Below are positions 1-7,783 of a stretch of 14,305 bases of DNA, piece after piece. How positions within the stretch are numbered: the first letter of the stretch is position 1; every line of letters starts with the position of its first letter. Both the position numbers and the translations under genes were made by a program. The stretch is taken from positions 1 to 14,305 of the forward strand of contig CBFGTA010000058.1 in assembly GCA_965651595.1 (NCBI GenBank). The letters run 5' to 3'. The notes beneath the pieces are model-generated. The model saw nothing but the letters and a program-made list of their open reading frames with translations. It was not told where the DNA came from and made no database searches. This DNA comes from CBFGTA01 sp965651595. GTDB lineage: Bacteria > Actinomycetota > Actinomycetes > S36-B12 > UBA10799.

Positions 1-1389
1 GCCGCGCTGCAAGGAGTCGACAATGTTGTTGAGGGTGGGTCCGGGGTCCCAAGTTGCAGTGGGTGCCACAATCAGGGGCTGCTCGGTCGCACCGCTCGCC
101 CAGAGCGCCGCCGTCACCCCCAAGAATGCTTGGCGTTGCCCGATGCCCCCGGCCGGATACGGCCCTGACGGATGCGGTGTTGGCCAGCGGGCAGTCGATA
201 CGAGTTCAGTCATGCGCGAGTCAGCTACCAGCAGGTTCATTTCTCCTGCCTCGGCTTGATAACGCAGGAGCCCGCCTCGGTTGAGCACATCCGGCTCTGG
301 GTTGGCGAGGCCGTCACTGCCGGTCACCACTGACCGGATCCCGCTGACTTGGAACAGGTCGAGCGCCTGGCGCGTCACAGGCCAGCCGACCGACCAGCCG
401 AGAGTCCTGCCAGCCGTGGGTCCGAGGAAGGATTCCAGTTCAACACTGGCTGCGGTGGTTGCCCAGGTGACGTCTTGGCTCAAGTCGGCTGACATGAGGC
501 CAACCACGTCCGGATGGCCGTAGGGCATGGGGTAGGTCCGGGCGTTCGACGTGGACCGCCGCAACTCATCGAGCCACGACTGGGCTGCGGGGTCTGCCGC
601 GCGCTGCTCAACACCACCGTTGACGCCCACGATGCTATGAGGGCGGCTGGCAACACTCGCCGACTCGGGCACTTGTGGGTCAATCACCCACGAGACGGCC
701 GCTGGGTTGCGAGCGGCACCGGCAATGACTCGGCCGAGCCGACCCCCGGGGGCTAGCTCCTTGATGGTCTCGTCATTGAGAAAAGTACTGTCGGCATCCC
801 GATTGGGCCAGTCGCTCACGGGCCACAGCCAAAGCACCTTGACGGCGCTGTCGCGAGAGTCCAAAGGCGGGACCCACGGAACGATCGTCTGCAGGCGGGT
901 GGTGCGCAGGGGTGAGGCGTACGTAAACGACAGCTCCAGTAGGTAAGCTCCCGGAGCGTCGAAGCCTAGGTTGGCAGCTGGCAGATTAGCCGTCCACGGT
1001 GACGCTGTTCCCGCCGCCAAGTCTTCCGCCACCTCAACGTTGCCCAGGTCGACCGAGCGAGTGAAGGTCTCAAGCTCCTGCCGTCCGAGGGCTTCGAACT
1101 CAGCCCAGGTGGTCAACGGAGACTGTGAGACCGCCGCCGTGACAGCAGCGCCCGCTAAGTCGTCGGCCGAGTGATTGGTGACAGTGCCGGCGAGTCGGAG
1201 GCGCGATCCGGTCCACGGCATCAGCGGTCGGAAGGCGGACATGTCTGCCACGAGGGCCACGTCACCGGACGTGGGATCGGTACCGTCGACGCTGGAGGCG
1301 GGAGCCGGGGTGCCTAAGAGCACCCCCACTACGGCAGTGGCTAGAGCTGCCGTTCGTAGTCGGCGGCGAGCGCGGCGTATACCACTCAC
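1..1389 (-). CDS. DUF6049 family exported protein, N-terminal part (runs off left edge)
   Basis: The reading frame stays open from a GTG at 1389 to the left edge, giving 463 codons with no stop; the C-terminus is missing. The first 35 residues look like a Sec signal or N-terminal anchor: an Arg-rich start (RRARRRLR), a hydrophobic stretch of Ala, Val and Leu, then a PAPASS segment where cleavage is plausible. The next part resembles the extracytoplasmic beta-rich N-domain of Rv3909-type proteins (reference point AGTVTNHSADDL near residue 68), with the segment TIVPWVPPLDSR further on. Function of the family is unknown. In actinobacteria it lies between a NUDIX gene and murJ/mviN, which suggests an envelope role (inference). 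Its GTG overlaps the NUDIX stop (GTGA, 4 bases), so translation is probably coupled. The family assignment rests mainly on position and architecture, so it is less certain than the gene itself. Confidence 0.82.
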   Translation of the reverse strand, partial: MSGIRRARRRLRTAALATAVVGVLLGTPAPASSVDGTDPTSGDVALVADMSAFRPLMPWTGSRLRLAGTVTNHSADDLAGAAVTAAVSQSPLTTWAEFEALGRQELETFTRSVDLGNVEVAEDLAAGTASPWTANLPAANLGFDAPGAYLLELSFTYASPLRTTRLQTIVPWVPPLDSRDSAVKVLWLWPVSDWPNRDADSTFLNDETIKELAPGGRLGRVIAGAARNPAAVSWVIDPQVPESASVASRPHSIVGVNGGVEQRAADPAAQSWLDELRRSTSNARTYPMPYGHPDVVGLMSADLSQDVTWATTAASVELESFLGPTAGRTLGWSVGWPVTRQALDLFQVSGIRSVVTGSDGLANPEPDVLNRGGLLRYQAEAGEMNLLVADSRMTELVSTARWPTPHPSGPYPAGGIGQRQAFLGVTAALWASGATEQPLIVAPTATWDPGPTLNNIVDSLQRG

Positions 1390-1895
1390 CGAGCATCCGC
1401 CAGGATTTCGGGGACCTTCCCCAGCAGCCGACGCTCGTCGGCGTAGGCGAGACGGCGGGGCAGAGCCGACAAGTCCACCCACTGCACTTCGACGACCTCG
1501 GGGTCATCGGTGTTGACGGTGCCTCCGACTCTGCGCATGAGGAAATGATGCACCGTCTTGTGAATTCGTCGACCTTCGGCCATGAACCAGAAGTCAATGG
1601 TTCCCAGCGGGGCGATGATGTCGCCCACGATGCCTGTCTCTTCTCGAACTTCCCGGCGGGCGGCCTCCTCGATCGTCTCCCCCGGTTCCACATGGCCCTT
1701 CGGCATCGACCACATGAGTTGCCCTCGGCGATCAAGCCGACCGATCAGAACAGCGCACGGCGGATCTGACGTGAAGTCCAGAACAAGGCCGCCCGCGCTG
1801 GTTTCTTCTCGGGCCGTCGAGCTCCGACGCGGACGCAATTCCGAAGGCAGTGGTACCCGCCGCGGGCGGGGGGTACCGGCAGCGGAGGCGTCCAT
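1386..1895 (-). CDS. NUDIX hydrolase (MutT4-like)
   Basis: A 169-residue NUDIX hydrolase; such enzymes cleave nucleoside diphosphate-X substrates, here probably oxidised or non-canonical nucleotides or a dinucleotide polyphosphate. The full Nudix box G-x5-E-x7-REVxEExGI occupies residues 67-89, starting at GHVEPGE and ending at REVREETGI, so the metal-binding glutamates are present. Before it is SAGGLVLDF and a WSMPKGHVE strand-loop typical of the fold; after it comes a predicted beta-rich half. The first 30 residues are Arg/Pro-rich and likely disordered. Position next to a divergent CCA-adding enzyme and upstream of the DUF6049 gene matches M. tuberculosis mutT4 (Rv3908). ATG at 1895 lies 7 bases after a -10-like TATCCT on the minus strand, with no Shine-Dalgarno, so the mRNA may be leaderless. 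The exact substrate cannot be read from the sequence. Confidence 0.93.
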   Translation of the reverse strand: MDASAAGTPRPRRVPLPSELRPRRSSTAREETSAGGLVLDFTSDPPCAVLIGRLDRRGQLMWSMPKGHVEPGETIEEAARREVREETGIVGDIIAPLGTIDFWFMAEGRRIHKTVHHFLMRRVGGTVNTDDPEVVEVQWVDLSALPRRLAYADERRLLGKVPEILADAR

Positions 1896-1951
1896 GATGT
1901 GAAGGATAGTCGCCGCGACGCGGAAATGCGGTCAGGCTATCGTTGCACTCC
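1896..1951. promoter_or_regulatory. Divergent promoter region, NUDIX / CCA-adding enzyme
   Basis: These 56 bases separate two divergent genes. On the minus strand TATCCT (1903-1908) is followed by 7 bases and then the NUDIX ATG. On the plus strand TATCGT (1938-1943) is followed by 8 bases and then the GTG at 1952. Both match the TAnnnT -10 pattern at the distance expected for leaderless transcripts, and neither gene has a Shine-Dalgarno sequence. I see no convincing -35 boxes. Promoter assignment is inference from spacing. Confidence 0.45.
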
Positions 1952-3397
1952 GTGACAGGAACTCCCGCCTCTGTGCCCCTGAACCTGTCGTTGCAGGCTT
2001 TCGCCGACATTCGTGATATCTCCACTGACCTCGGCAGGCAGTTCGCTGAGGCAGGCCACGAGTTGGCAATTGTGGGTGGAGCTGTTCGAGATCGCATTCG
2101 TCAACAGCCAGGCAAGGACCTTGATTTTGCTACCAGCGCCCACCCTGCCGAGGTTGCCGATTTGCTCGGGCAGTGGGCGGACTCCGTGTGGGATGTCGGG
2201 ATTCGTTTCGGGACGGTGGGGGCGCGCAAGTCCGGTTTTGACCTGGAGATCACCACTTATCGGTCGGAAGCCTACGACCCGCAGTCACGCAAACCCCACG
2301 TCGAGTTCGGCACGTCGCTCGATGGAGATCTGGCCCGGCGGGACTTCACCATTAACGCGATGGCCATGCGGTTGCCCGACTTTGAGTTCGTCGACCTGTT
2401 CGCAGGCGTGACCGATCTGGCCGCCGGCTTGATCAGAACGCCAGGCTCGCCAGCTGTTTCGTTCAGCGATGACCCATTGCGGATGATGCGGGCGGCCCGG
2501 TTCGTGTCTCAACTCGGATTTCAGGTCGAACCGACAGTGGTGGAGGCAATCACCGATCTTGCCGACCGGATAACGATAGTGTCCGCCGAGCGGGTTCGAG
2601 ACGAGTTCAACCGATTACTCCTGGGACAGTTCCCCCGGGCTGGTCTGGAATTGTTGGTCACGACGGGGCTCTGCGAGCACTTCTTGCCCGAACTGCCCGC
2701 TCTCGCCCTCGAAATCGACGAACACCACCGCCACAAGGACGTGTACGAGCATTCGCTGATTGTGCTGGAACAGGCCATCGCCTTGGAAACCGACCACGCG
2801 CCTTCCAGCGGACCCGACTTGGTGTTGCGGATTGCTGCGCTGCTGCACGACATAGGCAAACCCAAGACCCGCCGATTCCAGCCTGGAGGCGGCGTGTCTT
2901 TCCACCATCACGAAGTGGTGGGGGCGAAGCTGGCCCGCAAGCGCCTCAGGGCCCTGCGCTATTCCAACGACGAAATCGACGAGATCTGCCACCTGATTGA
3001 GCTGCACTTGCGGTTCCACGGCTACTCGGAAGGACGGTGGACGGATTCGGCGGTCCGCCGGTACGTGCGAGACGCCGGCGATCAACTGGTGCGGCTCCAC
3101 AAGTTGACGCGCGCCGACTGCACGACCCGCAACCGCCGCAAGGCGGCCGCACTCCGGGCGTCCTACGACGACTTGGAGGCACGCATTGAGGAGCTGAACC
3201 AACAGGAACAACTGCAGTCGATTCGTCCTGACCTCGACGGTAACCAGATCATGCAGGTGTTGGGAACTGGTCCCGGGCCACACGTTGGTCGCGCTTACCG
3301 TTTCCTCCTGGATCGGCGCCTGGATCGAGGTCCGGTTGACGAGGCCACCGCGATCGCCGAACTGCGATCGTGGTGGGCTAACCAGAGCGAGGCGTGA
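1952..3397 (+). CDS. cca: CCA tRNA nucleotidyltransferase
   Basis: CCA-adding enzyme that builds or repairs the 3'-CCA end of tRNAs from CTP and ATP; class II nucleotidyltransferase, cytoplasmic, 481 residues from the GTG. The head domain has IVGGAVRD (residues 40-47), the catalytic pair in DLDFAT (D56 and D58), the RRDFTINAMA motif (129-138) and the DPLRMMRAARF motif (174-184). An HD domain follows, with HRHKDVYEHSL near 260 and LLHDIGKPKTR (297-307). A charged helical tail rich in Glu and Gln ends the protein. This is the head-plus-HD layout of actinobacterial PcnA (Rv3907c). Start: a TTG at 1943 in the same frame would add three residues, but that codon overlaps the likely -10 box; the GTG at 1952 is 8 bases after it. 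Neither start has a ribosome binding site. The gene is divergent from the NUDIX gene and convergent with the permease. Confidence 0.96.
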   Translation: MTGTPASVPLNLSLQAFADIRDISTDLGRQFAEAGHELAIVGGAVRDRIRQQPGKDLDFATSAHPAEVADLLGQWADSVWDVGIRFGTVGARKSGFDLEITTYRSEAYDPQSRKPHVEFGTSLDGDLARRDFTINAMAMRLPDFEFVDLFAGVTDLAAGLIRTPGSPAVSFSDDPLRMMRAARFVSQLGFQVEPTVVEAITDLADRITIVSAERVRDEFNRLLLGQFPRAGLELLVTTGLCEHFLPELPALALEIDEHHRHKDVYEHSLIVLEQAIALETDHAPSSGPDLVLRIAALLHDIGKPKTRRFQPGGGVSFHHHEVVGAKLARKRLRALRYSNDEIDEICHLIELHLRFHGYSEGRWTDSAVRRYVRDAGDQLVRLHKLTRADCTTRNRRKAAALRASYDDLEARIEELNQQEQLQSIRPDLDGNQIMQVLGTGPGPHVGRAYRFLLDRRLDRGPVDEATAIAELRSWWANQSEA

Positions 3398-3414
3398 CGG
3401 CACCTACGTGCCGT
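3397..3414. terminator. Hairpin at end of CCA-adding enzyme gene, possible bidirectional terminator
   Basis: Arms ACGGCAC (3397-3403) and GTGCCGT (3408-3414) form a perfect 7-bp stem with a CTAC loop. The left arm begins on the last base of the cca stop codon. There is no U-run after it on either strand, as is common for actinobacterial hairpin terminators. It lies in the 84-base gap between two convergent genes, so it could serve both. The stem is short, hence the modest confidence. Confidence 0.4.
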
Positions 3415-3481
3415 TCCGGCGAGCCAACAGCCCTCACTGTGACTAGATGTGCCGCGAGCGAGCCCGCTGGCAGCGCATCAG

Positions 3482-4987
3482 CTATTTCGATTCCCCGGCA
3501 GCCCGCTCGGCCTCGACTCGCTCGACGCGTTCCTGCATCACTCGCTGGGCGCGAGAGCGTGAGTAGACGAAGTAGACGATGACACCGACTACCAGCCAAG
3601 CCAGCAGCCGCAGCCAGGTTGCGAACGGCAACGACAACATGATGATGAGGGCAGCAACAATCGAGGCGATCGGAATGATCGGTCCGCCAGGCACCTTGAA
3701 GTTGCGGGGTAAATCCGGTCGCGTCCGCCGCAAGACCATGACGGCGGCAGCGACGATGATGAAAGCCAACAGTGTGCCGATGCTGATGAGTTCAGTCAGG
3801 ATGCTGGAGGGAAGCATTCCAGTCATCAACATGCCCACGACCCCGCACAGAATGATTGCTCCGGCGGGCGTTCGGGTGCGCTTGTTGACGCGTCCGAGGA
3901 CTCCTGGCAGCATGCCGTCCTCGGACATTCGCATCATGATGCGAGTCTGGGCGTACAGCAACGCCAGAACGGACGCGGCCAAGCCGATCGTGGCGCCAAT
4001 ATCGACGATGGTTGCCACCCAACTGAGCCCGGCCGCATTGAGGGCGGCCGTCAATGGGTCAGACACGTTGAGGGCCGAGTAGGTCACCAATCCGACCAGA
4101 ACTGCGCCCACAATGACGTAGAGAACGGTCGCGATTCCCAGCGAGCCCAAGACACCGATTGGCACCGTACGGCGCGGGTTCTTCGCTTCCTGGGCAGCTG
4201 TGCAAACGGCATCGAAAGAGATGAAGCTGTAGAACACGGCGCCAGCGGCCGCGAGTATTCCGGTCCAGCCGAACGCTCCGAAACTACCCTCATTGGGCGG
4301 AATGAAAGGGGAGTAGTTGTCGGTGTTGATGGCGGTCAAACCCATGACCACGAAGATCAACAGAGTGACGAGCTTGACGCAGACAAAAATCGTCGTGGCC
4401 CCGGCCGACTCTTTCGTACCCAGGTACAGAATGATCGTCAGCAAGCCAATCAGGACCATGGCCGGAACGTTGAGGAAGCCACCGGCTTCCCCGTCGGCGC
4501 CGACGAGCGGGGTGATGAGTTCTCGCGGTAACTCGACGCCCATGTTGCCGAGCAGGTTGGTGAAATATCCCGACCAGCCGTTCGCGACGTTCGCCGCGCC
4601 AAATAAGTACTCGACCAGAAGGTCCCAGCCGATGATCCAGGCGATGAACGTGCCCATCGAGGCGTAGGCGTAGGAGTAGGTGGATCCGGACACCGGGATC
4701 ATTCCTGCGAGTTCCGAATAGCACAAGGCCGAGAGCATGGCCACTGCACCCGCGATAATGAACGCGATGATGACGGCCGGGCCAGCGTGCTTGGCGGCTG
4801 CTTGGCCAGTCACGACGAAAATGCCCGCTCCCACAACTGCGGCGACGCCGATTGACGTCAGGCTGATGGGGCCTACTTCGCGCTTGAGGCCGTCAGAGTC
4901 GGCGTCTGCATCTTCGATGAGAGCGTCGATAGCCTCGGATGCTGAGTACTTGCGCCCCGTTCCACCGGAACTGTTGGCTGTCGACAC
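3482..4987 (-). CDS. APC superfamily amino acid permease (cationic amino acid transporter type)
   Basis: Integral membrane amino acid transporter, 501 residues, probably a proton symporter or exchanger in the cytoplasmic membrane. A hydrophilic N-tail rich in Asp precedes DGLKREVGP, then the first helix with the broken-helix motif GAGIF (about residues 53-57). The second helix is followed by YSELAGMIPVSGSTYSYAY (about 91-109), a hallmark of the CAT subgroup (TC 2.A.3.3). I count about twelve hydrophobic segments up to the end, with conserved charged loops such as QEAKNPRRT and RTRTPAG. The C-tail is Arg/Glu-rich and cytoplasmic. Start: GTG at 4987 has AGGGGAGG 5 bases upstream; a GTG at 5011 in the same frame would add eight residues but lacks such a site. 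The substrate (Arg, Lys or another amino acid) cannot be fixed from sequence. No metabolic partner gene lies beside it. Confidence 0.92.
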   Translation of the reverse strand: MSTANSSGGTGRKYSASEAIDALIEDADADSDGLKREVGPISLTSIGVAAVVGAGIFVVTGQAAAKHAGPAVIIAFIIAGAVAMLSALCYSELAGMIPVSGSTYSYAYASMGTFIAWIIGWDLLVEYLFGAANVANGWSGYFTNLLGNMGVELPRELITPLVGADGEAGGFLNVPAMVLIGLLTIILYLGTKESAGATTIFVCVKLVTLLIFVVMGLTAINTDNYSPFIPPNEGSFGAFGWTGILAAAGAVFYSFISFDAVCTAAQEAKNPRRTVPIGVLGSLGIATVLYVIVGAVLVGLVTYSALNVSDPLTAALNAAGLSWVATIVDIGATIGLAASVLALLYAQTRIMMRMSEDGMLPGVLGRVNKRTRTPAGAIILCGVVGMLMTGMLPSSILTELISIGTLLAFIIVAAAVMVLRRTRPDLPRNFKVPGGPIIPIASIVAALIIMLSLPFATWLRLLAWLVVGVIVYFVYSRSRAQRVMQERVERVEAERAAGESK

Positions 4988-4992
4988 GTGCG

Positions 4993-5000
4993 CCTCCCCT
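4993..5000 (-). promoter_or_regulatory. Ribosome binding site deciding the permease start
   Basis: AGGGGAGG on the minus strand ends 5 bases before the GTG at 4987. It is the strongest Shine-Dalgarno match near the N-terminus and favours that start over the GTG at 5011. Confidence 0.7.
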
Positions 5001-5025
5001 GAGCGGATCACCTGGGCGGTGGATC

Positions 5026-5044
5026 AGTAATGATCACGATTACT
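5026..5044. promoter_or_regulatory. Inverted repeat upstream of the permease, candidate operator
   Basis: AGTAAT (5026-5031) and ATTACT (5039-5044) are perfect inverted arms around 7 bases. A second, nested pair, GATCA (5022-5026) and TGATC (5031-5035), overlaps it. The site lies about 40 bases upstream of the permease GTG, in locally AT-rich DNA, where a promoter or operator would be expected. No regulator gene is adjacent, and I cannot assign a -10 box with confidence. Confidence 0.3.
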
Positions 5045-5111
5045 CAGTGAGGGTGGCACAAACTAGTCGGACGTTGCACGTTCACAGGCACGGATGTGAC
5101 CCACCACGCGA

Positions 5112-6413
5112 TCACAAAGTTGGGGGCGCATCGGCTCGGCTTGCGAGTTCGCCGGGAACGAGCGTTCGTCCCCGGCGATACCACCAGGCGGCGGCAACGA
5201 AGGTGACGGCGAAGCCGACCAAGACTGCGCTGTTCGAGGTGGTGACAGCGGCGAGTGAAGCCGCGACCACGACCCCGGCGGCCAAACCGCAGTTGACGGC
5301 CATGTCGTACAGAGCGAACACGCGGCCCAAATGGTCGTCGGCGATCTCCCGTTGAACGGTCGTGTCGGCGCTGATCTTGAGGCCTTGTCCGGCCATCCCC
5401 AAGAACAAACCGCCCACAATCAATCCCTGAAGAGAGTTGTTGGCCGCGCCCACCGGGGTCATGATTCCAGCGGCGAGGAGCAGGAACACGGTCCACCGAA
5501 CCACCCCGATGCGGCGAACCAAGCTGGGTGTGAGCACGGCAGCGAGTAGGGCGCCACCAGCGGTAGCGCCCACCACGAGTGACAGCTTGGCGAGAGCGGC
5601 ATCTGGATCGGCCGTGTCGGTCAAGGTATTGCGGACCATGATGATGGCGACCAGAGTGATGGCCCCGAATCCGAGCCGATGAATGGTGACGACAGTGATG
5701 GCACGCCATGAGTCGCGGTGGGCTCGGACCACTCGGGCGCCGTCAACGAGTTCGTGGAACACGTCAGTGAAGGAACGCGATGATTCCGCCCCGTCGGGTC
5801 CCAGACTCCTGGCCCGAAACCGCAAGGCGAGCAGTCCCGACAGGGCAAACCCGCACGCCGCCGCGATCAGGATGATCGCTGACCCGAAATCGCCTCCGCC
5901 GACCAGGCCTCGGCCCACCACTCCGACGAGCCCGCCGATGGCCGCACACAGCGTGCCAGCGGTGGGGGCGAAGGCGTTGGCGGTGATGAGAGCCGATCGT
6001 GGCACGGTGTGAGGCACCGAGGCGGAGAGTCCAGCGAGAACGAAGCGGTTGATGCCCAAGGCAACAAGAACCACAATGCCCAGGTCGAGACCGTCGCGGC
6101 CTGCGACCGTCAACCCACAGATGCCCACAACGATCGCGGCTCGCACTAGGTTCGCCGCCCACAGCGTGCGACGCCGGTCCCAGCGATCCAAAAACACCCC
6201 GGCAAAGGGACCGATGACTGAGTAAGGAATGTAGAGGATGACAAATGCGACAGCAATGGCGGCCGGAGTTGCTTGACGCTCCGGAGAAAACAGGATGAAG
6301 GTGGCCAAGGCTGACTGGAAGAGGCCGTCGCTGAACTGCCCGGTAAACCGGACCGCAATGAGTCGCCGGAACAGGGGTTGCCGCAGGACCGTGCCGAGTT
6401 CGCGACTTTTCAC
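5112..6413 (-). CDS. MFS transporter (probable drug or siderophore exporter type)
   Basis: Major facilitator superfamily permease of 433 residues, with about ten to twelve hydrophobic helices. The N-half has RFTGQFSDGLFQSALATF in the first helix region and the motif A-like loop GVFLDRWDRRR (residues 72-82) between helices 2 and 3. A central cytoplasmic loop follows (about 200-235, rich in Arg, Ser and Asp), then the second helix bundle, with QREIADDHLGRVFALYDM in a C-half loop. This layout resembles the EntS/NreB-like exporter group rather than sugar porters. The GTG start at 6413 has only a weak upstream site and lies 20 bases after the sensor kinase stop, so it probably depends on the same transcript. 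An MFS gene beside inositol synthase and cca is, from memory, also found in streptomycetes; here a two-component system sits between. The substrate is unknown. Confidence 0.88.
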   Translation of the reverse strand: MKSRELGTVLRQPLFRRLIAVRFTGQFSDGLFQSALATFILFSPERQATPAAIAVAFVILYIPYSVIGPFAGVFLDRWDRRRTLWAANLVRAAIVVGICGLTVAGRDGLDLGIVVLVALGINRFVLAGLSASVPHTVPRSALITANAFAPTAGTLCAAIGGLVGVVGRGLVGGGDFGSAIILIAAACGFALSGLLALRFRARSLGPDGAESSRSFTDVFHELVDGARVVRAHRDSWRAITVVTIHRLGFGAITLVAIIMVRNTLTDTADPDAALAKLSLVVGATAGGALLAAVLTPSLVRRIGVVRWTVFLLLAAGIMTPVGAANNSLQGLIVGGLFLGMAGQGLKISADTTVQREIADDHLGRVFALYDMAVNCGLAAGVVVAASLAAVTTSNSAVLVGFAVTFVAAAWWYRRGRTLVPGELASRADAPPTL

Positions 6414-6433
6414 GAGCCTAGCTAACCACGTCC

Positions 6434-7783
6434 TCAGAGGCCGGTGGGCACCTCGATCCTGACGGTAAGACCTCCTCCGGGAGTGTGATCAATCGTCATC
6501 GTTCCCTGGTGGAGGCTGACGATGTCGGCGACGATGGACAGCCCCAGCCCTGACCCTGGCTTGCCGCGAGCACTCGGAGTGCGCCAAAAACGTTCAACCA
6601 GGTGGGGGAGTTCTTCGCTGGAAACCCCGGGGCCATGGTCGGCAACGGTCACAGCCAACCGGTCGGACTTCGAGACGCGACCGACCGTGATGTCAATGGG
6701 GGTGTCTCCTGCGTCGAATTTGAGGGCGTTGAAGATCACGTTGAGGAGAGCTCGGATAAATCCGCGTGGTCGCACAAGGAACGGTGTAGTCATTTCAGGT
6801 AGAGCAGCCGGATCCGCGATCGCGTGGACGGGAACTCCGTTGACACACAGGCGGTATCTACCGGGCGCGGGAACCCTCTGCACGACCTCGCCAATGATCT
6901 CTCCGACTGTGATTCGGGTCGGCTCCTCGTCTTCTGCGGTGGTCAGTTCCACTAGGGAATTCACCAGGTCGCCAAGCTCAGACGCCTCGCTCACAATCGA
7001 TCCGGCAATGTGAGTCTGGTCGGCGCGCGACAAGTCCGGGAACGCCAGAAGTGTCTCGGCATTGGCTGAGATGGAAGAGATCGGCGTGCGGAGTTCATGC
7101 CCCGCATCCTGGACCAGCTGATTTTGCAAGCGTTGAGATTCGGCGAGCGAACGAATCATGGTTCCAAATGCTTTCGATAACTGCCCGACTTCGTCGTCGG
7201 TGGCGGGAGGATCCGGCGCATCTAGTACGCCTTCACGACTAATCCTTTGCGTCAGACGGGTGAGGGTTGTCAGGGGTCGCAGGAAGTAGGACACGAGGAT
7301 CCATCCCAAACCCGCAGCCAACGCACTGACCGCAATGCCCACAAACGCGAGCGCCTGACCCATGCTGCTGGAGATCTGGCTGATTCGGGTGGTCGTTTCC
7401 GCGAACACCACCCAGCCGCCGGACACGCGTCGAATCGCTGCTCGCGCGGGCTCACCGTTGATCGTGGTCGAATAAAGCTCGACTTGGCCGGGCGGAAGTT
7501 GGCTGGTGAGGCCGGCCGGAATCGGGATCACGGACGTGCCGTAGAGCATGTGCACGTGACCTGTCGGGCTGACCACCTGGCCAAACCGGTCGACGTCGGA
7601 GAATCCTTGACTCGGAGGGGTTGAACGGGCAGCCGCACTCTGTTCGGTGCGGGCTACGAGGGCCTCATCGAGGGCCTCGTCGAGGTGACGACCCGTGAGG
7701 ATCACCGCGCTCGAGACGACGATAGCGGTGATGAGAAACCCGATCACCGCGATCACCAGGGTGACCCGAACTCGCAGACTCAT
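6434..7783 (-). CDS. Membrane sensor histidine kinase
   Basis: Orthodox HisKA-type sensor kinase, 449 residues, cytoplasmic membrane. Helix 1 is at about 7-30; an extracytoplasmic sensor region of about 110 residues follows (31-140) with no recognisable domain. Helix 2 is at about 143-168, then a HAMP linker (168-220). The dimerisation/phosphoacceptor motif GHELRTPISS places the phosphorylated His at 229. The ATPase domain shows the N-box with N348 and N352, the G1 motif ADHGPGVS (381-388) and the G2 motif GSGLGLSIV (410-418). All catalytic boxes look intact. Its ATG overlaps the response regulator stop (ATGA, 7780-7783), so the two are translationally coupled and almost certainly a cognate pair. 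It resembles the MprB/TcrY group of actinobacteria, but the stimulus cannot be inferred. The MFS gene follows after 20 bases. Confidence 0.95.
   Translation of the reverse strand: MSLRVRVTLVIAVIGFLITAIVVSSAVILTGRHLDEALDEALVARTEQSAAARSTPPSQGFSDVDRFGQVVSPTGHVHMLYGTSVIPIPAGLTSQLPPGQVELYSTTINGEPARAAIRRVSGGWVVFAETTTRISQISSSMGQALAFVGIAVSALAAGLGWILVSYFLRPLTTLTRLTQRISREGVLDAPDPPATDDEVGQLSKAFGTMIRSLAESQRLQNQLVQDAGHELRTPISSISANAETLLAFPDLSRADQTHIAGSIVSEASELGDLVNSLVELTTAEDEEPTRITVGEIIGEVVQRVPAPGRYRLCVNGVPVHAIADPAALPEMTTPFLVRPRGFIRALLNVIFNALKFDAGDTPIDITVGRVSKSDRLAVTVADHGPGVSSEELPHLVERFWRTPSARGKPGSGLGLSIVADIVSLHQGTMTIDHTPGGGLTVRIEVPTGL

Noticed and set aside
2615..3403. 262-codon open frame on the minus strand
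   Set aside because: It lies antisense to the CCA-adding enzyme, whose motifs are complete; long antisense frames are expected in GC-rich genes.
3579..4082. 167-codon open frame on the plus strand
   Set aside because: Antisense to the permease; its Met/Thr/Ala-rich composition is the usual mirror of membrane-helix codons.
5060..5111. Weak hairpin after the MFS stop (TTCACA with TGTGAC near 5090)
   Set aside because: Only about five pairs with an 8-base loop; too weak to call a terminator.
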